Shown here: positions 1 to 5,155 of the stretch, one piece after another
Layout: every line of letters begins with the position of its first letter
How positions within the stretch are numbered: the first letter of the stretch is position 1
Origin: CAYOBW01 sp964402115
Lineage (GTDB): Bacteria; Verrucomicrobiota; Kiritimatiellia; UBA8416; CAYOBW01
Assembly (NCBI GenBank): GCA_964402115.1
Contig: CAYOBW010000243.1
Coordinates: 1 to 10,839 of the forward strand
Direction: 5' to 3'
DNA: 10,839 nt
Made by a program: the position numbers and the translations under genes
The notes under the pieces: model-generated
Database searches by the model: none
What the model was told of the DNA's origin: nothing
What the model saw: the letters and a program-made list of their open reading frames with translations, nothing else

Positions 1-29
1 AGATCCTTCGCTACGCTCAGGATGACAAG
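1..29. repeat. Short dispersed palindrome-like repeat (partial at window edge)
   Basis: The window opens with a sequence whose core TCCTTCGCTACGCTCAGGA has complementary ends (TCCT / AGGA). I recognise this motif from memory as a short element scattered through intergenic DNA of many bacterial genomes, but its copy number here cannot be judged from one window. It may continue upstream of base 1. No gene is associated with it. Confidence 0.4.
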
Positions 30-99
30 CCCCTTTGGCAGGGGGGTGACTGCGCAGCGTTGAGCGGAAGCCAATTGGCAGGCGGGGGCCGCAGGGTGC

Positions 100-134
100 C
101 TGTCCCCGTCGGGGACGGGACAGAGGTTCGGTGC
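100..134 (+). other. Partial attC-like site (right half) preceding the hicBA cassette
   Basis: CTGTCCC (100-106) pairs with GGGACAG (117-123), and GTC (108-110) pairs with GAC (114-116), leaving C107 bulged and a GGG loop. Two bases later comes GTTCGGTGC (126-134), which has the form of an R' box (G^TT...). The arms would be L''/L', and the junction 126/127 would be the start of the next cassette. I cannot find a matching R'' box ending in AAC upstream. This is therefore either a degraded attC, an attI-type junction, or a hairpin that happens to lie there. Confidence 0.4.
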
Positions 135-185
135 GTGGACAAGACATGTGCCATTGTGGTAGCCTCACTGCAGAGGTGAACGACT

Positions 186-398
186 ATGGCAAACACGTAC
201 ACGGCTGTAACGAAACAGGACGGTGATTGGTGGATCGGATGGATCGAGGAGGTGCCCGGCGTCAACTGCCAAGAACGCACCCGCGGCGAGCTTCTCGAAA
301 GCCTTCGCACAACGCTGGCTGAGGCCCTGCAATTCAACCGCGAGGACGCGATCTCTGCGGCCGCGTCCGATTATACCGAAGAACTCGTCACCGTATGA
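186..398 (+). CDS. hicB: HicB-family antitoxin
   Basis: This is a 70-residue HicB-type antitoxin. In the family it binds and neutralises the HicA mRNA-cleaving toxin. The N-terminal half has the usual partial RNase-H-like pattern, from the YTAV strand through DGDWWIGWIEEVPGVNCQERT (about 5-32), followed by an amphipathic helix (about 34-52). It belongs to the short HicB type: there is no room for the C-terminal HTH or ribbon-helix-helix found in longer members, so DNA binding and autoregulation are uncertain. ATG 186 has a GAGGTG Shine-Dalgarno at 173-178. The 3' end overlaps hicA by four bases (ATGA), implying translational coupling with the antitoxin made first. It sits inside an integron-type cassette, and its base composition is less GC-rich than the genes after 1400. 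Confidence 0.88.
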   Translation: MANTYTAVTKQDGDWWIGWIEEVPGVNCQERTRGELLESLRTTLAEALQFNREDAISAAASDYTEELVTV

Positions 399-583
399 AA
401 CGGTCCCAAGTCTTGAAGCACTTGCGCGACGCGGGGTGCGTATTCATTCGCGAGGGCGGCAATCATTCGTGGTGGGGAAATCCCTCGCAAAACAGACGCT
501 CGTCCGTTCCACGACACACGGAGATTCGCGACAACCTGGTCCGGAAGATCTGTAAAGACCTCGGCATCCCGTTTGTCCGATGA
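395..583 (+). CDS. hicA: HicA-family mRNA interferase toxin
   Basis: This is a 62-residue HicA toxin, a small double-stranded-RNA-binding-fold ribonuclease that cleaves mRNA when freed from HicB. It has the typical full length and layout: an N-terminal helix with LKHLRDAGC (7-15), then FIREGGNH with the conserved catalytic histidine at residue 24, a SSVPRH strand (36-41), and a closing helix ending RKICKDLGI. All key residues are present, so the toxin looks intact. The start overlaps the hicB stop as ATGA (395-398). The TGA stop (581-583) is followed immediately by an attC-like hairpin starting at base 584, which marks the pair as cassette cargo. The antitoxin-first order is a known variant for this family. 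Confidence 0.92.
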   Translation: MKRSQVLKHLRDAGCVFIREGGNHSWWGNPSQNRRSSVPRHTEIRDNLVRKICKDLGIPFVR

Positions 584-649
584 GCACCGAACATCAGGCT
601 GGCGGATATTCTCGCTTCGTTCGAAATCCACAGCCTGGCCGTTCGATGC
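584..649 (+). other. attC-like recombination site after hicA
   Basis: This 66-nt imperfect inverted repeat starts at the base after the hicA stop. Left arm: GCACCGAAC (584-592, R''-like), spacer AT, CAGGCTG (595-601, L''-like), GGATATTC (604-611). Right arm: GAAATCC (623-629), CAGCCTG (631-637, L'-like), spacer GCC, GTTCGATGC (641-649, R'-like). CAGGCTG/CAGCCTG pair perfectly. GGATATTC pairs with GAAATCC with A608 extrahelical. CGAAC/GTTCG pair, and the outer GCA/TGC pair around one C-A mismatch. Size, paired R and L boxes, unpaired spacers, a bulged base and a terminal loop all fit integron attC sites. A terminator is less likely because no T-run follows. Confidence 0.72.
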
Positions 650-1203
650 ATACGCCGGGGCGTCGTTGCGATTCCTTTTTTGATCCATTTGACGGCTTTT
701 GGGAGATGACAATTCAATGAAGGCACTGATTGGACTGCTATTCGTGTTCACGATGTCATTGTTGCTCGGCTGTGGCCCGAACAGTGGAGGCGACGCACAA
801 TTGAAGGGTACATGGAAGTACACGCAAATCGTAAATGCCGGCAAGGAGACGCCTGCCGATTTGCTCAAACGGGCTCCTACTGTGACCTTCGATGGGCACA
901 AAATGATCAGGAAGAAGGGAGATAAGGTTGTCGATACCTGGACCTACAAAACCGACGGCACCCAAAACCCAAAGCGAATGACGATCACGATGGGCGAACC
1001 GGGCAAGGAAAAGGACTACCACGAATATTACACGATCGTGGGTGACACGCTCACTACGTGCCATGCCAACAAAGAGTTTTCCAATCCATTCAACGTCAAG
1101 CTCGAGCCAGGTGCCTACTTCACCGTGTACACTCGTGTCGCGAAATAGGCATCGAAGCACGCTGAACGGTACGGCGTGCCGCCGCCCGTTAGCGTCGGCG
1201 TTG
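642..1203 (+). mobile_element. Integron-type gene cassette 2 (planctomycete-type lipoprotein)
   Basis: The proposed cassette begins at TTCGATGC (642-649) and ends at G1203. GCATCGAA (1149-1156), the first eight bases after the lipoprotein stop, is the exact reverse complement of the cassette's own first eight bases. This is the same self-complementarity seen for cassette 1 but with a different sequence. It carries one open reading frame in the same orientation as hicBA. Nothing downstream supplies the matching box expected for a third cassette starting TTCGGGC, so the array appears to end near 1203-1210. Confidence 0.6.
717..1148 (+). CDS. Small lipoprotein with TIGR03067-like planctomycete domain
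   Basis: This is a 143-residue predicted lipoprotein of unknown function. The N-terminus is Lys plus a hydrophobic stretch ending LLLGC, giving a lipobox with Cys19 as the acylation site. The mature part begins LKGTWKYTQIVNAGKE, continues through VTFDGHKM, then a YKTDGTQNPKRMTITMGEPG stretch and YYTIVGDTLTTC, and ends in a FTVYTRV strand. This order (L-G-TW, TFDG, DP/NPK, GDTL) resembles the TIGR03067 domain known mainly from planctomycetes; I judge this by pattern memory. ATG 717 is chosen because it has GGGAG at 701-705 and begins the signal peptide; a TTG at 699 is an in-frame alternative. The stop at 1146-1148 abuts an attC-like site, so the gene is the sole cargo of a cassette. Confidence 0.8.
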   Translation: MKALIGLLFVFTMSLLLGCGPNSGGDAQLKGTWKYTQIVNAGKETPADLLKRAPTVTFDGHKMIRKKGDKVVDTWTYKTDGTQNPKRMTITMGEPGKEKDYHEYYTIVGDTLTTCHANKEFSNPFNVKLEPGAYFTVYTRVAK

Positions 1204-1210
1204 TTCGGGC
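1149..1210 (+). other. attC-like recombination site after the lipoprotein gene
   Basis: This 62-nt element starts right after the TAG stop: GCATCGAAG (1149-1157, R''-like, ending AAG rather than AAC), CGCTGAACGG (1160-1169, L''), GGCG (1173-1176), loop TGC, CGCC (1180-1183), CCGTTAGCG (1186-1194, L'), then GTTCGGGC (1203-1210, R'-like). The L arms pair over nine bases with G1164 bulged on one side only, the asymmetric extrahelical base typical of attC. The outer boxes pair partly in the linear form (CGAA/TTCG) and over eight bases if joined to 642-649. The inner 35-nt hairpin could also act as a transcription stop. Confidence 0.58.
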
Positions 1211-1253
1211 GAGAAGACAAAGAGATCAGAAAGAGGACTTGATCCTGATCTTC

Positions 1254-1310
1254 CCTCTGTCCGGGGCGCGCCGGGCAACGAGGAAACCCACCTCGATCAG
1301 GACAGAGGTT
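1254..1310. repeat. Inverted repeat in the non-coding gap before the sialidase gene
   Basis: CCTCTGTCC (1254-1262) is the exact reverse complement of GGACAGAGG (1300-1308). In addition, GGACAGAGGTT (1300-1310) repeats 118-128 exactly, so an 11-bp direct repeat brackets the two cassettes. The rest of 1211-1399 shows no supported gene. A third attC-like half site (GGACAG, AG, GTT) is possible, but no R'' box is visible. Confidence 0.45.
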
Positions 1311-1316
1311 GGTCAC

Positions 1317-1342
1317 TTGACAGGGGCATATGGGCATGTCAA
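1317..1342. promoter_or_regulatory. Operator-like dyad upstream of the sialidase gene
   Basis: TTGACA (1317-1322) and TGTCAA (1337-1342) form a 6-bp inverted repeat with a 14-bp spacer, 58 bp before ATG 1400. TTGACA also matches a sigma-70 -35 box, but no good -10 lies 16-18 bases downstream. It may be a regulator half-site pair or chance. Confidence 0.2.
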
Positions 1343-1399
1343 ACCTGTATGCATGGGAACGGCACTCAATATCGATGACGGGGGGCGTGGGACAACGTG

Positions 1400-2731
1400 A
1401 TGAGAAGATTTGTAACAGTCATGGCGCCTATTATGGTGATTGCCGGCTGTGAGTCGCTGCTGCTTCTCTCCGCGTATGGCGGGCTGCCGTCGGAAGCGCC
1501 GCGTGCCTACCGGCGTTTTGCGGTGACTGACGAGAATGGCCGGGTGAAGAAGCTGGAAGCGGTGGCGTCAGCGGTGAAACCGCTCTGGGCTATGGACGTC
1601 GGCGTAGCTCCTTACGCATGGGCACTACCGCAAGACCCCGGCAAGCCTTACTTCGAGGGCCCGATCGTCTTCGTGCGGCCCCCCGCGGAGGGATCGGGCG
1701 AGCCGTTCCACGCTCACAACCATTGTCCGGCTCTCACCTGGTGCGCAAACGGTGACCTGCTCGCCTGCTGGTTCTCGACCGACACGGAGGTCTCGACGAA
1801 GATGACGATTCTCGCGAGCCGTCTGCGGGCCGGCTCGCAGCAGTGGGACACAGCCTCGGAGTTCTTCAAGGCGGATGACCGCAACATGACCGGCTCGGCG
1901 CTGTTCCACGACGGCAAGGGTACGCTTTACCATTTCAACGGCATGGGGCAGAAGGGGGTCCCGGGTTGGGCGGATCTCGCCCTGCTGCTGCGCACCAGCT
2001 CCGACAGCGGGCAGACGTGGACGCCGCCCCGCACGATTTCCTCGGGCGCGCACTACGCGAAACGGCACCAAGTGATTGCTGGCACGCTGATAACAGCGGA
2101 TGGCACGCTGTTCCTGGCGTGCGACGGGACACCGACTGGCGAGGGTCCGTCCGCGCTGCACTTCAGCCGTGACAACGGCCTCACCTGGGCGGACGCCGGC
2201 GGCGACGTACGTGGTATCCATGCGGGCGTAGTCGAACTGAAAGACGGCCGCCTCATGGCCTTTGGACGGGGCCAGCCCATCGATGGCCAGATGCCGCTGA
2301 GCCTCTCCGGCGATCGCGGGAAGACGTGGATCTGCAAAGCGACCGTGTTCCCGCCGATCGGCGGTGGCCAGCGCCTGGTCCTCATGCGCCTGCACGAGGG
2401 GCCGCTGCTGTTGCTCTCTTTTGCGAAGGGGCTGACGCTTACCGCACAGAACGGCAATACGTTCACCGGAACTGGATTGTATGCGGCGCTGTCATTCGAC
2501 GACGGCGATACCTGGCCAACTCGAAAACTGGTCACGCCTGGCGCGGGCGAATTCGATGGCGGGGCGTGGACGCGCCGCTTCACGACCGCTCCCGACAGGG
2601 CCGAGCCGAAGGGGTACCTGGCGGCGACACAGACACCGGACGGCGTCATTCACCTGATCTCAAGCGCGCTGCACTACCGCTTCAATCTCGCCTGGCTGAA
2701 GCAGCCGAACGCGGCGCTTCAGGACGGATGA
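1400..2731 (+). CDS. Sialidase-like (BNR/Asp-box) lipoprotein
   Basis: This is a 443-residue predicted secreted lipoprotein of the exo-sialidase (six-bladed beta-propeller) superfamily, whose members hydrolyse terminal sialic acids or related glycans. ATG 1400 gives a short signal peptide with basic residues and lipobox VIAGC (Cys17). Four Asp boxes of the S-x-D-x-G-x-T-W type are visible: SSDSGQTW (200-207), SRDNGLTW (256-263), SGDRGKTW (303-310) and SFDDGDTW (365-372). The HNHCPALTWCANGDLLACW stretch (about 107-125) is typical of a sialidase group I associate with planctomycetes and Verrucomicrobia. I cannot assign the arginine triad or the nucleophile securely, so glycan specificity is unknown. 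A GTG at 1397 is an alternative start, and no strong Shine-Dalgarno precedes either. It most likely acts at the cell envelope on host or algal glycans. Confidence 0.82.
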   Translation: MRRFVTVMAPIMVIAGCESLLLLSAYGGLPSEAPRAYRRFAVTDENGRVKKLEAVASAVKPLWAMDVGVAPYAWALPQDPGKPYFEGPIVFVRPPAEGSGEPFHAHNHCPALTWCANGDLLACWFSTDTEVSTKMTILASRLRAGSQQWDTASEFFKADDRNMTGSALFHDGKGTLYHFNGMGQKGVPGWADLALLLRTSSDSGQTWTPPRTISSGAHYAKRHQVIAGTLITADGTLFLACDGTPTGEGPSALHFSRDNGLTWADAGGDVRGIHAGVVELKDGRLMAFGRGQPIDGQMPLSLSGDRGKTWICKATVFPPIGGGQRLVLMRLHEGPLLLLSFAKGLTLTAQNGNTFTGTGLYAALSFDDGDTWPTRKLVTPGAGEFDGGAWTRRFTTAPDRAEPKGYLAATQTPDGVIHLISSALHYRFNLAWLKQPNAALQDG

Positions 2732-2860
2732 GGCTCATGCAAAGGCTCTGCGGACGACACGCAGGTCGCAAAGCGTATTTGCTCGCCTTCCTTCGCGATT
2801 TTCGGACAATGAAGCCCATAGACGGGCTGGGTTGTGCAGCCTGCAAGCGGGAGAGCGGCG

Positions 2861-3433
2861 ATGAGCAGATGCAAGAGTCTGGGCTGGGCGTTGCTGGGGT
2901 TGGGCATCCTGATGGCGGGCTGCCAGATCCGTTCCGTGCAGCCGTGGTTCGACGAGGACACCATCGTGGGGGACAACCGCCTGCAGGGTGTCTGGACCGA
3001 TGCGGGTGCGGAGCTGACCGTGTCGTTCCTGCCTGGGGAGAAGCACGTCTACCACCTGCTGACCACGGACAAGGAGGGCACCGACAGCCACTTGCGCGCC
3101 GCGCTGCACACGGTCACCAACCAGCTGTTCATGGCCGTGGGGCCTGAGCCGGCCAAGGACGTCAGCGCTTACGTGCAGCTCCCCGTCTACCTCCTGTTCA
3201 AGGCGCAGCTGACGGGGGACACCCTGCTGCTCTACCCCCTCAACATGGACGTGTGCATGAACCGCTATGACGCGCGCGGGCTGGCGCGCATGGAGGAGGG
3301 CAGCAAGTCCAAGGGGTTTCTGCTGACCGCCAGCACGCCGGAACTGGAGACGTTCGTGGCGCGCGAGTTCCGGCAGACGGCCGACCTGTTCGAGGCCAAG
3401 CCGCTGTACACGCTGAAACGGCGCAACCCGTAA
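2861..3433 (+). CDS. Hypothetical lipoprotein
   Basis: This is a 190-residue protein I do not recognise by function. ATG 2861 follows GGGAGA (2850-2855) and starts a signal peptide ending LMAGC, with Cys21 as the likely lipidated residue. The mature part has a DNRLQGVWTD segment (about 47-56), then alternating strand-like stretches (ELTVSFLPG, YHLLTTD, NQLFMAVGP, LPVYLLFKAQLTGDTLLLYPL). That resembles small lipocalin-like or beta-barrel lipoproteins common in PVC bacteria, where a G-x-W motif starts the barrel. It ends in a charged segment, FEAKPLYTLKRRNP. It precedes the cupin gene by 30 bp and may be co-transcribed with it. An in-frame start at 2834 is possible but has a worse signal peptide. 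Confidence 0.72.
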   Translation: MSRCKSLGWALLGLGILMAGCQIRSVQPWFDEDTIVGDNRLQGVWTDAGAELTVSFLPGEKHVYHLLTTDKEGTDSHLRAALHTVTNQLFMAVGPEPAKDVSAYVQLPVYLLFKAQLTGDTLLLYPLNMDVCMNRYDARGLARMEEGSKSKGFLLTASTPELETFVAREFRQTADLFEAKPLYTLKRRNP

Positions 3434-3463
3434 ACGTGTGTGGGGATGCGGGGGAGGACGACC

Positions 3464-3817
3464 ATGATTCGACATGCTGCCGACATGCTGACGGAAGTGC
3501 GCGAGAACATGCGCGGGGGCACGGGCGCCGTGACCATCCGCCACTACTTCACGCGCGAGGAGTTCGCCGCGCGCGCCCGGCTCTGCGCGAAGATGACCGT
3601 CCCGCCGGGCGCCAGCATCGGGGCGCACCGGCACGAGGGTGAGGACGAGGTCTACGTGATCGTGAAGGGGGAGGGCATGCTCGATGACGGCCGCACGCAG
3701 ACGCGCGTCACCGCGGGCGATGCGATCCTGACCGGGCGGGGCGAGTCCCACGCCATCAGCAACGCGGGCGCCGGTGACCTGGAAATCATGGCGTTCATCA
3801 TGCTCTATGGCGCTTGA
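3464..3817 (+). CDS. Single-domain cupin (metal-binding type)
   Basis: This is a 117-residue small cupin. Motif 1 is essentially canonical: G49, HxH at 55 and 57, Glu62 after four residues, and G69. Motif 2 is G85-x5-G91-x-G93-x2-His96-x3-Asn100, with Gly in place of the usual Pro. The three histidines and one glutamate that bind the metal in cupins are therefore all present. Such proteins act as small dioxygenases, isomerases, epimerases or sugar binders, and the sequence does not say which. ATG 3464 is chosen for GGGGGAGG at 3449-3456; a GTG at 3440 is an unlikely alternative. It ends 23 bp before the dehydrogenase start, so the two probably share a transcript and possibly a small-molecule carbonyl or alcohol pathway. 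Confidence 0.85.
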   Translation: MIRHAADMLTEVRENMRGGTGAVTIRHYFTREEFAARARLCAKMTVPPGASIGAHRHEGEDEVYVIVKGEGMLDDGRTQTRVTAGDAILTGRGESHAISNAGAGDLEIMAFIMLYGA

Positions 3818-3840
3818 GCCAAAGGGAAGGGCAGGGTCTG

Positions 3841-4971
3841 ATGAGCGACCGCGTTATTCCCGATACCCTGGTCCTGCCGCCGCGCACCATCCTCAAGGCT
3901 GGGGCCGTGGCGGGGTTGCTGGCGGAGTGCCGTGCGTTCGGACGGCGGGGGGTGCTGGTCTACGGCGCCTCGTGGCAGCGTGGCGGGGGGCTTGAGCGCG
4001 TCGTGGGCGCCGCGCCTGACCGCTCGCTCCTGCTCTGGCGGCACGCCGGGGGCGAGCCCACGCTGGACCAGGTGGAGGCGCTGCTGGCGGCGGCGCGCGG
4101 CCATGGCGCGGAGTGGGTCGCGGCCGTGGGCGGGGGCAGCGTGCTGGACCTGGCCAAGAGCTGCGCCGGCCTGCTGGAGGCGCCTTTGCCATTGCAGGCC
4201 TACCACGACGGCGCGCCGATCGAGACGTCGCGGATCCCTTTTGTAGCCGTCCCGACCACGGCGGGCACCGGCGCCGAGGCGACGATCGTCTGCGTTCTGA
4301 CCAACACCGCTACGGGCGTAAAGAAATCCATCCGCCACCCCTCGTTCATGGCCCGGCTCGTCGTGCTCGATCCCGAACTGCTGGCTGCCTGTCCGCCCCG
4401 CGTTTGCGCGGCGTCCGGCATGGATGCCTTCACGCAGGCGGTCGAGTCGTACCTCAGCAAGGGGGCGACGTGGTTCAGTGACGCCTGTGCGCTCAAGGCC
4501 GTCGGCCTGATCGACGCCAGCCTCGAGCTCGTGTGCGCGGGGCAGGGGGGAACGGCGGCGCGCGACCTGCTGCTGGGCAGCTACCTGGCGGGCCTTGCGC
4601 TCTCGAACGCGCGCCTGGGCCTTGTTCACGGCCTGGCGCACCCGCTGGGCGCGCGGTTTCACGTGCCGCACGGCTTGGTGTGCGCCGTGTGCCTGCCGGC
4701 CGTGCTGGCCTTCAACCGGCCGGCGTGCGCCGCGCGGTTCGCGGAGCTGGCTGGCGTGCTGGGGCGGGACGTCGAAGAACGGGCCCGCGCGCTCAACGCG
4801 AGCCTGGGACTGGTTTCGCCGTTCGCCGGATTGGTGCTGGAGGACGTCGACGCGATCGTAGCGGAGACGCTGGCCTCGGGCTCGACGGCGGCGAATCCGC
4901 GTCCGGTGGCGGACGCCGACGTACGGCAGCTTCTCGCCGGGATCTGCGCGCCATGCACCACTGCGGCGTGA
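3841..4971 (+). CDS. Iron-containing (group III) alcohol dehydrogenase family protein
   Basis: This is a 376-residue member of the Fe-ADH family, NAD(P)-dependent alcohol/aldehyde oxidoreductases with a divalent metal. The N-terminal nucleotide domain carries GGGS (97-100) and VPTTAGTGAE (137-146). The helical domain holds the metal site. By alignment from memory with lactaldehyde reductase FucO (Asp196, His200, His263, His277), this protein has Asp195, Gln199, His263 and His277, with the presumed catalytic His267 also present. One ligand histidine is thus replaced by glutamine, a change I believe occurs in some subfamilies; substrate prediction should be cautious. ATG 3841 has AGGG about six bases upstream; an upstream in-frame start at 3814 would overlap the cupin. 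Length is normal. A strong hairpin starts 14 bp after the stop. Confidence 0.9.
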   Translation: MSDRVIPDTLVLPPRTILKAGAVAGLLAECRAFGRRGVLVYGASWQRGGGLERVVGAAPDRSLLLWRHAGGEPTLDQVEALLAAARGHGAEWVAAVGGGSVLDLAKSCAGLLEAPLPLQAYHDGAPIETSRIPFVAVPTTAGTGAEATIVCVLTNTATGVKKSIRHPSFMARLVVLDPELLAACPPRVCAASGMDAFTQAVESYLSKGATWFSDACALKAVGLIDASLELVCAGQGGTAARDLLLGSYLAGLALSNARLGLVHGLAHPLGARFHVPHGLVCAVCLPAVLAFNRPACAARFAELAGVLGRDVEERARALNASLGLVSPFAGLVLEDVDAIVAETLASGSTAANPRPVADADVRQLLAGICAPCTTAA

Positions 4972-4984
4972 TGCTTGCTTGCGA

Positions 4985-5041
4985 GACAATTGAGGCGCTT
5001 GCAGAACCGACGAAGGAGGTTTTGCAGGCGCCTCAATTGTC
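4985..5041. repeat. Long palindromic hairpin between the dehydrogenase gene and folE2
   Basis: Bases 4985-5008 pair with 5018-5041 over 24 positions: a perfect 14-bp outer stem (GACAATTGAGGCGC) and an inner stem with two exceptions, 4999/5027 and 5004/5022. Both exceptions are G-U compatible in a plus-strand transcript. The loop is nine bases (5009-5017). There is no T-run after it, so it is not a standard intrinsic terminator. It may be a dispersed palindromic repeat, a small non-autonomous element, or an RNA processing or attenuation structure. Confidence 0.8.
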
Positions 5042-5046
5042 GTTGC

Positions 5047-5079
5047 GTCGCGCTTGCACAATTCCCGAATGAGCGCGAC
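5047..5079. repeat. Second dyad following the long palindrome
   Basis: GTCGCGCT (5047-5054) pairs with AGCGCGAC (5072-5079) over eight bases. GACAAT (5077-5082) can alternatively pair with ATTGTC (5036-5041) in the right arm of the preceding hairpin, so the two structures share sequence. This could be a compound repeat unit or a switch-like leader for folE2, which starts at 5156. Confidence 0.45.
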
Positions 5080-5155
5080 AATACCGGCCGTTTCATGCGG
5101 GGGGAGGGTGGGGTGGCAGAGCGGGCGGTCGCGCCGCGCGCGGGGAGAGAACCGG

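Larger units (their letters stand above)
127..641 (+). mobile_element. Integron-type gene cassette 1 (hicBA)
   Basis: The proposed cassette begins at TTCGGTGC (127-134) and ends at G641 inside the attC-like site after hicA. Its left attC box GCACCGAAC (584-592) is the exact reverse complement of G126 plus the cassette's first eight bases. In the excised circle those bases would close the site and give a perfect 9-bp outer stem, whereas the linear right-hand box GTTCGATGC has one mismatch. It carries a toxin-antitoxin pair, a common cargo of integron arrays. No integrase gene lies in the window. Confidence 0.68.

Noticed and set aside
1161..1194. GCTGAAC / GTTAGCG as the attC core (R) boxes of the second site
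   Set aside because: They resemble classical core boxes, but a 34-nt site is too short. The cassette self-complementarity places the R boxes further out, at 1149-1157 and 1203-1210, so these arms are better read as L boxes.
2326..3147. 273-codon plus-strand frame bridging the sialidase and lipoprotein genes
   Set aside because: It overlaps two supported genes in another frame and looks like low-complexity shadow translation.
4985..5041. Simple intrinsic terminator for the alcohol dehydrogenase gene
   Set aside because: The stem is strong, but it is followed by CGTTGCGTCG rather than a T-run and is much longer than a usual terminator. It is kept as a repeat or RNA structure instead.
5055..5082. 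Sigma-70-like promoter TTGCAC-N16-GACAAT before folE2
   Set aside because: Only three of six -35 positions match, and the boxes lie inside the dyad structure, so the match is too weak to call.
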